Assembly (NCBI GenBank): GCA_021234155.1
Contig: JAJEKV010000028.1
Coordinates: 12,414,134 to 12,478,133 of the forward strand
Direction of reading: 5' to 3'
From: Isoetes taiwanensis
Taxonomy: Eukaryota > Streptophyta > Lycopodiopsida > Isoetales > Isoetaceae
Length of the DNA stretch: 64,000 bases
Shown here one piece after another: positions 42,678 to 54,289 of this stretch. Below the pieces are notes generated by a model. The model was not told the origin of the DNA. It ran no database searches and saw nothing but the letters and a program-made list of their open reading frames with translations. Numbering within the stretch: the first letter of the stretch is position 1; every line of letters begins with the position of its first letter. The position numbers and the translations under genes were made by a program.

Positions 42678-45600
42678 TTGTTGCCTGCATCGAGGTCCAC
42701 AACAACATCTGCGCGGAGTTGTTGCCTATACCAAGCAAGAGCCATTATGTATTCAATATGCATGACCTAGCAAAGGTGTGATGTGCTTGCTTATCAACTT
42801 TTTCCTCTTCCTGAGCACATTTACTAAGTGTGAACGATTTTGTGTTTGTACTTCTATCTCAAGGGTTGTGCAAGGACTATTACACGCTGATAAGGGCCAC
42901 TATGTGAGCAGAGATACATTGTTATAGCCGTTCTGTATGTGTTTATGGTGACCGCATGTGGGATAAAGCTGATAAGACATGGCTCCAGGTTGGCTTCTGG
43001 CACTATAAATTGCCATCTTCTTTAATGAAATTAAATGAAATTAAACGTATACTAGTGGGGTTGGTTTGCAATCCTCATGTATCATTCTTAAAATATTTGT
43101 TCTATAGAAAGGACTTCGGCATAATCTGTAATCTCTTATAAATGCAGAATCTACTGGATGAAAAACTCAAAAATATATATAGTACTGATTGGAAGAGTTT
43201 ATTTGGGAATCAAATCCCTCTCTTTTCATCTATCCTACAAGGTGCAGTGGACGATGCAGTTTACGAACCAGTTCCAAGCTTTCAAATGTTAAAGGAGTCA
43301 CTTGAGGAGAACTTAACTGAGTTGAAGACACAGCCAGGAAATGCTAGCGTGCACTTGCTGAATATTTTCTGAAGCTCCATGGTCCTTCCCAAGCTTCTCC
43401 ACATTAATGCAAGAATAGATTTGTATAACTGGCATGACAGGAATTGGGATAGATAAGTTGAACCCAGGATGAGAAAAAGAACAAGTAATTAGATGGATAT
43501 GGTAGTGGATCAACTGGGTATTTTGCCCAGGATCTCCTAGCTTAGTGCCAGACAATCTTGCAGTCTAAGCTACCCACTAAGCTACTACTGGCATGGCACT
43601 AGGTAAGTTCTTATTAACATCATACAACTTTCCCCCTTATTACTCGTTGATATTGTAGGTTCATATTGTGCCGATTATCATATTTTAACCTTTTTCTACT
43701 TATACATATCGTAATGTGCTTATCTAAGTTTTTCATTTTTGATGCCGTTTATCAGGTCTTTACCATAAACATTGTAAAGAACTATGGTCCAGCTCAGTTC
43801 CATGATGACTATAAAAGTCTGTTCAGCAAGCTGGAACATGAGAGAATAGTCTATCTATTGTATTTCTTTTTTATGATACACAAATTGTTGTTGAGACTTT
43901 TCTCGAGGACATCAACTGCATGTTAAGCACAAGAGAGGTAAAACGATTTTCCTGTTATGCTAATGGGCATAGCATGAGAGCATGTGTGAAATAAGATGAA
44001 TTTGTTTATTGCAGGTGCCTAACCTATTTGCCAAAGATGATCTTACTGCAATCTTTGATCAAGTCTGTGCACCAGCAAAGAAAGCGAACGCAGGAGACTC
44101 AGTACGAGAAAAGTTGCATATGGTTCTTTGTCTAAGTCCTGTAAGTGGAGCCTTCCATAAGAGGCTTCAGATGTTTCTAGGGATTGAAAATTGCACGACC
44201 ATCGACTAGTATGCTAATTGTCCTCCTTTCCTGTTATAAACCTTTTGTTGTGGCAGTGATTGATGTGTGCTTGTTGGGAGGTGCCTGTTTTTGTATTTTA
44301 TTAGTTTTAACATTGTATAATGCAAGTAGGAACTAAAATGCTGTTTTTCCTGGGAGTATACAGGTTTCTTGATTGGCCAGAGAATGACAAAATGGCTTCC
44401 TACTCTAGAAAAAGTTCTTCAAGGTCTCGAAAAGTCAAAATCACATGAAGCATTCAGGTTGTGGCTCTCAAGTGCACCCAGTGATGATTTTCCCATTTCC
44501 ATTCTCCAAAGGAGTGTGAAAATGACAGCAGAGCCACCAAAGGTATGTAATTCCATACAGCAAGTGAAGCATATTTATTCTAATGGCGGAGGGTTATTCG
44601 AGAGCAATGCATTTGCTGTTCTTCCCTCATATATATGGTAGTCATATTGGATATAATTTACTATTTGCAGGGTGAGAGCCAATCTTACAAGGCTTTATAA
44701 GTAGACAATAGAAGAATCTTTAATAGATGTAAAACTCAAGAAAAGTATAAGAAACTTTACTTTGCACTTGCTTACTTCCATAGCGTTTTACTTGAAAGGA
44801 AGAAATTTGGCACACTCGGTTACAACATAGCATACGATTTTAATGATACAGACTTTGAGGTAACTCTGTAAGAGACTGTTAGCTGATACAACATTGTTTT
44901 CTAACTGGCAAGCAAATTGTTTATTGTTACAGGTGTGCGATGACTTGCTAAAGAAATATCTTGATGAATATGAAATCACGCCATTTGATGCATTGAAATT
45001 TCTTATTTCAGAAGCAATTATGGAGGCTGTGTTATAGATGAGCTCGATCGAGGAGTTCTTTCTTCATATCTCAATCAGTTTTACTGTGAAGAGGCCCTCA
45101 TAATTCCCAACTTTCCACTTTCGACAATTCCTGTGTATCATATTCCAGATGATGGAACATTGCAAAGCCACAAAGAGTTTATACATACCCTTCCCACTAC
45201 GGATGCCCAGAAGCATTTGGACAACATCCTAATGTAGACATTTCCTCGCAGACATGTGATACATAACCTACAGCTAATGCTATCAACAAGCAAAGGGGGA
45301 GGTAGTCGAGAGGAATGGTTGCTAATGTGGTAACAGATCTCCTTCAACAGGTACTTTTTAAGGGCTTTACTTGAAGTAGGAGTTAGTGAATTTTTATGTT
45401 GTATATTCACAAAAGTACTAGTAAATCTATTCTCATGTCTTAGCAAGTTCTTTTCTTTTTCAGATTCCAGAACCATTCGATCTGGCAGACATACAATTAC
45501 AAAAAGCCCACGATCCATCAGCGTGGCACACTGTTCTTTTCCAGGAACTAGAGCGATATAATATATTGTTGAATAGGTGAGATCATCTTGCTTGGACTTG

Positions 45601-46400
45601 CAAAAAGCAGTTCAAGGGCCTGTAGTCATGTCGACAGGTCTAGAAACGATGTTCAATGCATTGGCAGATGCTAAGGTTCCTACAGCATGGCTCAAGTAGA
45701 CTACCTTATCATTTTCCATTTTGAAGGACGTCTGTATTTTTCTTGTTTTTCCACATTATTTTGTTCACATTTCTATTGACTTTCAAAACTCAAGTAGTTC
45801 TAGCTTGTACACTGCGCCATGTCTCAATGTACAGCAATTGATCATTTTTTTTTGGATTAACTAACTCAGTAGAAAGAACGATGTCTCTATGCAGGAACAT
45901 TGCGCAATTATACTAACCCTCAGTCTTGTACCTTGCAATGTGCAGGAGCTACCCATCCTTAAAGCCACTTGGGCCATGGACAAGGGATCTTTTGCGAAGG
46001 ATAATGGAGTTGAAGACATGGGCTGAATGCACCTATCCATTGGTATATTGGCTTGCGGGGTTCACTTACCCTGCAGATTTTCTTACTGCGGTACTGCAAA
46101 CAACTGCAAGAAGGAAGTTGATACCAGTTGATACCTTGACATGGGAATTTTACATAATCAACAAAGATGAGAACGAAATTTAGGAGCCTCCCAAGAAAGG
46201 AATCTATGTCAGGGGTCTATATTTGGAAGGAGCAGGTTGGGATGTTGAAAATGAGTGCCTCAAGGTTAGTGGTTCATTTACTAATCAAAGTTTCAAGTTT
46301 TTAGAAACTAACTATAGTTACCTTTTATGCAGGAGCCGGTGCCAATGGAGCTCATTGTTCCAATTCCAATGCCAATCTCACAATTTCACCAAATCTGAGA
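42678..46400 (+). pseudogene. Axonemal dynein heavy chain pseudogene, internally deleted
   Basis: Exon-like segments follow dynein motor order. LLPIPSKSHYVFNMHDLAKV (from about 42726) is the end of AAA3. VYGDRMWDKADKTW, NYGPAQFHDDYKSLF, DTQIVVETFLEDIN, VPNLFAKDDL and HMVLCLSPVSGAFHKRLQMF belong to AAA4. Then, at about 44365-44395, AAA4 text (FLDWPE) runs straight into AAA6 text (KWLPTLEKV, FRLWLSSAPSDDFPISILQ), so AAA5 and the stalk are deleted. C-terminal pieces follow (ERKKFGTLGYNIAYDFNDTD, PFDALKFL, PLVYWLAGFTYPADFLTAVL, GLYLEGAGWD). Lesions include a frameshift near 43870, TAG replacing Trp near 44207, a stop near 44692 and frameshifts near 44700 and 45020. The end is cut by MITE-like sequence at ~46378. 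Intact relatives power ciliary beating. Confidence 0.88.
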
Positions 46401-46672
46401 TTTAATGATTTTTTGCAATGTCCTTGGTCAATGTATATCTCTCTGAATAATGATAAGTTTAACCAAATGTGCTCCAGTTATTTATATTTTATGAAATGCC
46501 CTTCTTCAAGAGATAGTATCTTTTTGGCAAAGTGCCTATTTATATTCATGGGTTTTCAAAGGAAGACACCAGATTTTCGTCTGTTTCATTGATTTTGCCC
46601 TCAGCAATTTGCATTCAACGGTGTCTGAAATTGGTTAATACATAAGGGTATTCTATAGTTTTTCCTTTCTTT
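46378..46672. mobile_element. Diverged relative of the 13834-14541 MITE
   Basis: The sequence begins AATTTCACCAAAT, contains CCTTGGTCAATGTATATCT and AAATGCCC, and ends near GGGTATTCTATAGTTTTTCC. These blocks occur in the same order in the MITE at 13834-14541. It starts exactly where the dynein reading frame stops making sense (after FHQ), so its insertion truncated that gene. Confidence 0.55.
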
Positions 46673-46699
46673 TTGTTAACATGCAACACATCTCACTTC

Positions 46700-46860
46700 A
46701 AGAGGGAGGGAGGGAGATGACCAGGAATATTATCACTGCTAAAATTTATCAACGGGGCTCCGTGGTACAATGGAAAATGGAAGGGAGGTAGGGAGGGAGG
46801 TAGAGAGAGGACGAAGAATATTATCACGGCTAGGAATTATCAACGGACATGTTACAATAG
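46700..46860. repeat. ~130-bp direct repeat with GGGA tracts
   Basis: GGAATATTATCACTGCTAAA followed by ATTTATCAACGG (about 46724-46754) recurs as GAATATTATCACGGCTAGGA followed by ATTATCAACGG (about 46816-46846), each preceded by (GGGA)n-rich sequence. No coding is supported. Confidence 0.6.
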
Positions 46861-46980
46861 TAAAAGAAATGATCCAAAGTGCACGATTTTTTATGGGTTT
46901 TGTTTGTTGTTGATCTCGATGAGACATTTTTTTGGGTTGCCCCCAGGGGGGCAAACCCTTGCTTATGTGGGTTTCTCTGG

Positions 46981-47408
46981 CATATCCTAGGTATATGCTA
47001 GAATATACCTAGGATATGCTGGTAACTGCTCCAAATATCTTATTCCCTGTAAACTGGCGGTCGCCGGCGTTCTGGATCGCGAATGTTTCAACTGGATGGC
47101 TGCTTCTCTGCTTCCAGTGCGGGTGCTCCATGTTGCTCATCCAAAGACTCCGTCTTCATGCCCTCGCCGGAGCTGTACAAATGTAGCAGCGTCCCTCACT
47201 GTGCCTCTAGAATATGGAAATGTGGCTTTAACTGCTTCTTCTAGCATTATTTTCACTCAATGGCAAGCCTTTTAGGTTGGTACCTTTCTACTTAGCTCCG
47301 TTCCTAGATTTGCAGACCAGAAATGTGCTTTCCATATTTCAAATTTAATGGCATGCAAGTCTTAACTTGCCTCCAATTTAGTTCTCACCAATATCTATCG
47401 TTATTTCC
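46981..47408 (+). repeat. ~428-bp direct repeat with pseudo-exon, copy 2
   Basis: This copy is in the same orientation as 42241-42669 and starts with the identical 38-bp palindrome. The open segment from ATG 47096 is conserved (AASLLPVRVLHVAHPKT, VPLEYGNVALTASSS, QWQAF) and ends with the same TAG, so the stop predates the duplication. Amino-acid differences from copy 1 are mostly conservative. Confidence 0.75.
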
Positions 47409-48020
47409 AAATGTAGTTTTCTTTGTAGCAACTGGAAGTAATGTGTCGTATGGTTGGCATTCAAAACTATTCTATACTAACTCCAGAAGAAATTAGGCTA
47501 TCTGTTGAGCTCCTATATTGATAAGTAAATGCCTTTAGAAATTTGAAACATGGCTTGCATATAGTAATGGGAAGCTCAGATTTAAGCCTCTGTGAGCAAG
47601 ACCTGCGGATCTAGAAAACTTAATGCAGGCTGTTATTGGCAAAGCCTTATCATATCTTAAGGGCATGTTTAGTTCCAGATCCTTTCATGGCCTAGAGATA
47701 AGCGAAGAACAGAGCGCTGATATTGTTTCTGCAATTGAGCTCTTATGTTCTCTTTTTGTTGAAGAGAATGTAGATGCATGCCTTGAATATTATTCATGGT
47801 CGAGTTGGGACCTTGTGATTTATCTTCATTTTCCTGTGCTTCAATGATTAATAGAGCTTCATCCTGGAATCCATCTTTTAGACTCCTTTCTGTTTTCTTC
47901 AAGATAAAAGCAACAAAGCAATGCTGGGTAAAATGATCAAGAATGCTGGGCAAACAACAAGAACGTAGGTAAAATGCTGGAGCGACAGTTTAACAACGCC
48001 ATCGAAGCATGAAGATATTT
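47409..48020 (+). pseudogene. Possible second dynein heavy chain fragment
   Basis: A frame at 47623-47847 starts MQAVIGKALSYLKGMF and continues with VSAIELLCSLFVEE. The pattern (helical, ...L.fl... then .v.sai.Ll.sLf) resembles the linker between AAA2 and AAA3 of dynein heavy chains, and it lies beside the dynein pseudogene and the repeat copy. The match is weak and there is no catalytic motif, so it could be something else. Confidence 0.3.
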
Positions 48021-49716
48021 TTAGTAACATTCTTGGGATTGAAACAATGCCACATGGCATGGCGCTATAGGACAAGAAGGCAAAATGGTTTTTAACCAGT
48101 TTTTATGTAGTCGAAAACTCTCTATGAAACCCAGCTTCTTCACTTTAGGCCCATGAATCTTAGCTGGAATGCCTCCAGTGAGGTCCTTATTTAGTAGCTT
48201 TCTATCTTTGTTTTGTTATAATGTTGATAAGGTGCATCCGTTCCGCACAAAGAAGTGACGGTGCTCTATGACCGAGCTACACAACAACATCGATCTTCCA
48301 ATGTAAAGATAACTTATATTTATGTGTTGCATTTTTTGCTCTGGAGTCACAAATGTCGTCGTATATAAAATGTGGCATTCATATTTCAGAATGCAGTGTA
48401 AAAAGTTTTAAATCAGGGCTGTAAATCTTATATATTTGAACATGCACAAAGTTCTCACCAAAACATCATAATTATAGAGGGAGAGTGATTCGTACACTAT
48501 TTCTTTAACTTCATCAGCATCAGCATCTTCACACAACAATGTGAAGTATGATTTAAGCCACTTCACCCTCCGGCCATGCAACCCCCCGTGCGCAGCACCT
48601 TGTTTATTTTCAGCCTCAGCTAGGCCGATAACCTTACCTTCACCTCCTCTCTCAAACTGCACCCACAGATCTGTCTTTAAAGGAAATTCGTGGCATCAAA
48701 TTTATGAAGTCTGGGCTTCTATCCCTGGACTACTACTCGCCCACGCCCTACCTAAGCCAACAATTATAGCAAGATAAACCTAAAAAGGCAAAAATAAGAT
48801 AACAGCTCTTTCTTTCACCAAAAAATTATTCAAAACCATGCGTAATATGCCCTAAACGGAATAGATGGTGATATTTCTTAAGATTACAGCCCATTTTATA
48901 TCCAGCAATAGTCCTCTTGATGGTCACTTGATTTCTAACATCAGGGCCGAGGAATTTCTTGGATGTTTCAGCTTCAACGATCAAGGAGCACCGAAATATC
49001 ATATGTTTCTTTATGTAAGAGAAAGGCTAAGAACAGGCCATTTTGCCTGGCGCGGACCTGGCTCGCCCCAAACCCAAGTCCTTACCAGGCGAAATGGCCT
49101 GCTCTTGGCCTTTACCTATTACGAAAGGTTTTCCTGTGTTAAAGGGAACATTTGAAGAGACCGGCACACGGACATGCTTAAAAGAAAAGTTGATGACATG
49201 GCAAGCGTTTTAAGGACAGTGCTTATTGCCGCAGTGTAAACCGTCCTTCCCCGACAGCTTGAGAGGGGCGCGATGTTTTGCGCTCTCCCTTTCCGTTCAC
49301 AACCACCGGAATTTGATCGGGTATGCTCCGGCGTTCATCCTCTCCATCATTTTCTTCAAGGCCTTACCAGGTTAGATCAGCAAATATCTCTTACCCATTG
49401 TTTAAGCATTTTCCCAGCATTTGTTCATTCTAGTGAGGAACATGAAAAACCACTATCTCCAGCGCAAGAGGTTTCCGTCTTGCCTGCTAGGTTTATTTGA
49501 TGAGTTAAGATTTGATTGGTGGAAATTATTTACTGTTGATTTCGACCATTTTTCCTGTACTTTGTCCCGAGATCAGGCATTGTACCATTACCTTTCTCAT
49601 GTTTTGAAACAGACAAGAGATTTATCCATCGAAGTCAATTCAATAGTAGCCCCTTGATCTTTACAGGCTTCATATTTTTTTGTAGTTTAATCCCAAGTAC
49701 ATTGTGCTGATACCCA
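48021..49716. other. Intergenic upstream of the PG-rich repeat gene
   Basis: No gene is supported. A hairpin at 49022-49113 is listed separately. The last few hundred bases are probably the promoter and 5' UTR of the gene at 49717. Confidence 0.45.
49022..49113. repeat. 29-bp-arm hairpin
   Basis: The arms AAAGGCTAAGAACAGGCCAT... (49022-49050) and ...GGCCTGCTCTTGGCCTTT (49085-49113) pair over 29 bp with three to four mismatches and a 34-nt loop. It could be a small foldback element or a hairpin RNA precursor; nothing distinguishes these from sequence alone. Confidence 0.7.
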
Positions 49717-50925
49717 ATGCGAAGAAGAAGAGACAGAACCCCTGGGCCGGGGGCTTACAACACAGATTCAAGACCAATTACTCCTTGTGCTCCAGCCTAT
49801 AGCATTGCTCATAAGCACCCATCTTCACTTTCTAAGGATGGACCTGGACCAGGGCCAGGATCATATTCTCCGGGCCGAAATTATAGCAGCCCTGCCTATA
49901 CAATTCCAGGAAAGCCAGTTTCAAAGAGTAATGATAGGCAGGGCACTCCAGGTCCAGGTTCTTATGACGTTGACAGAAGTGTAAGCTTTCCAAAAGAGCC
50001 TGCTTATTCAATGAGCACCAAAGGGTCCCCTTCTCACAGGGATGTTTCTCCTGGACCTGGTCAATATTCTGTTCCAGATGTGGATCATGGTCCTGCATAT
50101 ACTATATCAGGCAAACGTAGTCCACCAACGTCTGGGCGTGGACCAGGTCCTGGTGCTTACAATCCCCCAGATGTTCGCCCTCGTAGTCCAGCATACTCAA
50201 TGGCACATAAGCAGTCTAGAAGCCAAAATGAAGCTACACCAGGACCAGGATCTTATAATGCTCCAGATATATCAAAGGGACCAGAATACAGCATCCCTGC
50301 ACGAAGGTCTTACAAATGTCTCTTCCCTAGCCCAGGACCAGGTCAATATGAATTGGCAAATGCCTTGGGCCACACTCTACGTCGGTGCCCTGCCTATTCC
50401 ATTAGCAACCGACATGGTGGACGTGTTGGAGATCCTTTGCCAGGTCCAGGAACATATACTCCAAGGAGTTCTGCCATTTTGGATCATAGCCCTGCATATA
50501 CAATTGCTGGGAGGAAGCAAACAAAATTTGCAGTAGACACACCAGGGCCAGGATCATATAACACTGGGAGCAGACCCAACTCTCCATCATACACAATGGC
50601 AGGTAAAAGAGGCCGTTGGCAAGCCGATCGCGTGCCTGGACCTGGGGCTTACACGCCGCGTGCAGCTTACACTGCATCTCCTGCTTATACAATGTCGCGA
50701 CGAAAGATGAATTTTGGATCAAGAGCAAGTCCTGGACCATCAGATTATAAGGTTGATTTAAGTGTTCTTTCTGTATTGAAGCATGCTCCAGCATTTTCAA
50801 TGGGGATGAAGTATCTGAGGCGACAATTAGATGGCAGCCCTGGGCCAGGGTCCTACCAGTCAAGAGGACTAGGTCATGGACCAGTGTTCAAGATGCCCAA
50901 AGCAGAACGTTTTGATGACTATTAA
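49717..50925 (+). CDS. Sperm-tail PG-rich repeat protein (ODF3/SHIPPO/CIMAP-like)
   Basis: A single open exon encodes 402 residues with 12 regularly spaced PGPGxY-type motifs (TPGPGAYNT near residue 8 through SPGPGSYQS near residue 385; one is degenerate, SPGPSDY). Each is followed by a PAYSI/PAYTM-type motif, the paired pattern of STPGR repeats. The start MRRRRDRTPGPG is the first ATG of the frame; the C-terminus is VFKMPKAERFDDY. STPGR proteins bind the doublet microtubules of cilia and flagella, and in land plants would be expected only where sperm are flagellate. It is longer than animal ODF3 (about 254 residues) and intronless here, so a retrocopy or a natural single-exon gene are both possible. 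No lesion is visible. Confidence 0.93.
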   Translation: MRRRRDRTPGPGAYNTDSRPITPCAPAYSIAHKHPSSLSKDGPGPGPGSYSPGRNYSSPAYTIPGKPVSKSNDRQGTPGPGSYDVDRSVSFPKEPAYSMSTKGSPSHRDVSPGPGQYSVPDVDHGPAYTISGKRSPPTSGRGPGPGAYNPPDVRPRSPAYSMAHKQSRSQNEATPGPGSYNAPDISKGPEYSIPARRSYKCLFPSPGPGQYELANALGHTLRRCPAYSISNRHGGRVGDPLPGPGTYTPRSSAILDHSPAYTIAGRKQTKFAVDTPGPGSYNTGSRPNSPSYTMAGKRGRWQADRVPGPGAYTPRAAYTASPAYTMSRRKMNFGSRASPGPSDYKVDLSVLSVLKHAPAFSMGMKYLRRQLDGSPGPGSYQSRGLGHGPVFKMPKAERFDDY

Positions 50926-51469
50926 AGGGGGAGAAATGTGTGTACAAGATGAAGTTTTCCTGGTGGCTGGCCTATATCTGGCAGTGGATGTCGAGGTCAT
51001 CATGCTTGGGTTCTTCTTGTAGTTTGGCCTCCCAAGGGATATATATGCAGGGATATATACGCACGCTTTGGCTAAAGAAGTTGCAAACATGTAATTCGAT
51101 AACAGAATTTACAAGAGATGGACGCTTTTTGGGAATTATCTACTGTTAACAGAAGTTACAAAGAGAATCATCTGATGAAGTCATGATACATATACTAAGG
51201 CCCAATTGAAGAGTAAAGACCAAGATGACTATTACCAACCTTCAATCCTGACCAATGTGCAACCTGTAAGTTTTGTGTTTACAATCTAGAATGGGCAAGC
51301 TTGGTCTGAAATTGTCTCTGGTTTCTATGTAATACTATTGTGATTCATCTAGCTTGTGAGAAATTTGAGAATGTGATGCCTTTGATTAATACCAGTTACT
51401 AAGGAAGAAACATGTGACGTTCATAGATCATATATACTGACCACCTCAAAGTACCCATTTGTTAAAATC

Positions 51470-51870
51470 ATTGACATGAATTATCAAGAGTTTTGGCTCG
51501 TTGATGTTTATGACGAATATCTTAAGGGGAAGATGTGGGAGGTTAACAAATGCTAGTGGATCCTTGTCAGAATTTGGCATTCAAGAACATAAAATAGATA
51601 GAGCTGGTTGGGAACATCAAGCTATGTTTTTTATAAACTGTACACTGCATGTTTTTAGATCGTTGACATGAATTTTCAACTCTTTTAGCATGGGCTGCTG
51701 ATACTTACGACGAACACTTTGTTAGCTTAAGGGGAAGATGTGGGAGGTTAACAAATACTAGTGGATCCTTGTCAGAACTTGCCATTCAAAAACATAAAAT
51801 AGATACAGCTAGTTGGGAACATCAAGTTAATGTCATTTACAAACTATTCACTGCATGTTCTAGAACTTGA
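51470..51870. repeat. ~200-bp tandem duplication
   Basis: Two copies share CTTAAGGGGAAGATGTGGGA, GGTTAACAAATRCTAGTGGA, TCCTTGTCAGAA and CATAAAATAGATA-AGCT-GTTGGGAACATCAAG. They lie 3' of the PG-rich repeat gene and have no supported coding. Confidence 0.85.
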
Positions 51871-53898
51871 TTTGGGTGAGCTGGGTTTCAATTCCCCATA
51901 ACGCAATACATGAGTCCATTGCATATTACAGTTACTTAATGAATCATTGTTGTACCCACACTAAAAGTGCATGACGCTTAACTTTTGTAGTTGGTTTTGG
52001 AATGAGAGAACATATTGTCTGTTACTAAGAGTAATAAGCAATTTCGCAGAGCTGGAATAACTCTTCTAAAATTGCAAACTCCAGCAAATGGTTCTGTTCG
52101 CTTTGGGGGACAGCCCCGGAGCCTAGCCTAACAAGCATTCCTGATTACTTTCCTTTGTAAGACTATCATGATTACCTCGTAAAACTTTCCAAGACATTTA
52201 CATTTCAATTTTCTTTATCAGAGTTTGTTCTTATAATTTGAAATGAACAACCTTGAAAAAAATGAATATCTACAATTGTTTGTAATATTTATGAGGGGTC
52301 AAAAAATTGTTTCTTCATAACAACGTTGTGATGCCCGTCACAACATCTAGAATTAACGCCCTGCTCTTCAATTACAAGAACAAAGAATGCCCACCAAAGG
52401 TCTGCAATTTCCTAGTTTTAACAAAAAGGAATGGCTTGAAAACATTCTTCTGGTTTCGTCGGAGCAATACTGAACCAAATTAGGCTTTATTTTGAACAGG
52501 ATCCCAGTCTGGTTTGCGAAAAAATTCGATTTGCACAACAATGAACGCACATTCCACCTCCAACAAAGTGCACCTGGCCAACTCTAACAACTTAAAAAAC
52601 CTTAAAATCAGAAGCTCCTCCGTCCAAAGCCAAAGCTTTTCTACAATTTAACAGCGAGTAGGGCCTCCCAAAAACAGCATTACGCGACCATGGAGCAGGG
52701 CAAAAAGCTAGGAAAATATGGCATATTTATATTTTTGCAACTAAGCTTCATTCGGAAATCCATCGACCTGCAGATGCAGCTGCAGATGAAAAATACGAAG
52801 AATGCTTCATTTCTCCGGAGTTGAAACAAAAGGCTGAGGGCCCAATTATAAAATACAAGAAATTTAGGATGGTTATAAGTACGCCGATTTGGGTTGGCCT
52901 CCCACGTAAAGTTTGGGTAGTTTCGATTCTGCCATATCATCCAATCCTGGAGTGCCACGTGTGCAACATTCTTTCCCGGAATTGTCTCTTAGTTTCATTC
53001 TTCAATTATACTTGCATTCTAAATTTCTACTTGCATTCTAAGTTTTTACTTGCATTTTTTATTTGTTACTAACTTAGTAAGAAATAAAGAATGGAAGTAG
53101 AATGCTGCTTGCAGACAATTAATGAAACAAAATATAGAAACAGATGTATTCAGATTCCTGGAAAACAAGTTTCAAAACAGCAAAGCAAATTCAACAATTC
53201 TTCCATCCATAAAAGCTGGCAGAGCTTGATGGTACAGCAGCTGAGCTTCAAGTTTCTGAAACCTTTTCACCGGAAGAAGCAGCCAGCATTTTTGTGAGAC
53301 CACATGTTAAAAAGACAGGGAGTTCTTCCATTTCCTGTAAGTTTTTGCAACAAATAAGAATCGGCATGCAAGGGCAGCAAAACGAACATAAAACACAGGA
53401 AAACTCAATAACATCTTTAGTAAGCATACCTTCAAGAAAAACTCATCTGCAGGCAGCCATTTCACATCTCGGGAGGCCGGATTTACTAAAAAAGCTCAAG
53501 AAAGCTCAAGAAACCCCTGTTTATCTCGATCTTTAGCCGATCTTGTGAAAAATAAACTGACCTTCCACCAATCTTGCGAAAAATCACTCCACAAACATCC
53601 CTAAGACTTCTGAACCGTCGAATCTTACCTCAAAATCAACATGATCGTCTTTCCGGCTAGGAATCATAAAACTTTAGCCGATCCTTGAAGAATCCTTGCA
53701 AAAACATCCCTTCCAGAGCCATAGGCGGAGCCACCATTATGGGGCGCCATAGCCGCAGCCATAGCTGCGCACAAAGAGAGAGGGAAATGCTCGAAAAATA
53801 TCTTTTATGTTGCCGGACACGTCACCGCCACGTCAGAATCAAAACTACCCAAAACTTTACGTTGCAATAATTGCTTTTTAGGTGCAATTCTTGTATAC
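51871..53898. other. Intergenic, no supported gene
   Basis: Short frames at 52368-52550, 52680-52958, 53091-53297 and 53294-53536 have no recognisable domain. A unit with TACTTGCATTCTAA is repeated near 53018-53055. From 53470 to 53700 GATCTTTAGCCGATC-type phrases recur (TAGCCGATC, CAATCTTGCGAAAA). Confidence 0.4.
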
Positions 53899-54135
53899 GG
53901 AAACCCTTCCGGGTTTTAATGGAAACCCTTCCGGCTTTCCATGAAACCCTTCCGGGTTTTAGTGGAAACTCAAACCCTTCCGGTTTTCAATAAAACCCAA
54001 CCCTTCCGGTTTTCCAGAAATTGAAAACCCGGAAGGGTTTCCACTAAAACCCGGAAGGGTTTCCATGGAAAGCCGGAAGGGTTTCCATATTGGAAAGCCG
54101 GAAGGGTTTCCATGGAAAGCCGGAAGGGTTTCCAC
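53899..54135. repeat. Palindromic array of CCCTTCCGG / CCGGAAGGG units
   Basis: Five direct units with AACCCTTCCGG (each followed by GTTTT or CTTTCC) are followed by five inverted units with CCGGAAGGGTTTCC, so the whole ~237-bp block is an inverted array. Related GGAAGGGTTTCCACA and GGTTAGGTTTCCACATG repeats continue downstream to about 54385. The block is non-coding. Confidence 0.9.
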
Positions 54136-54289
54136 AAAATTATTTTTTTTTTAAATATTTACACACGTGAGCCTTTATAGCTCATGCCTTTCCACACGGA
54201 CGCCCGACATTAAGGCGCACGTCCATCGAGCGCACGTCACTCAAAATTTGATCAAAATTCAAATTTTAAGTGGAAACCTTCCCGATTTC

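Noticed and set aside
53899-54135. CRISPR-like array of short repeats
   Set aside because: Units are in both orientations without unique spacers of constant length, and the genome is clearly eukaryotic. It is a palindromic tandem repeat.
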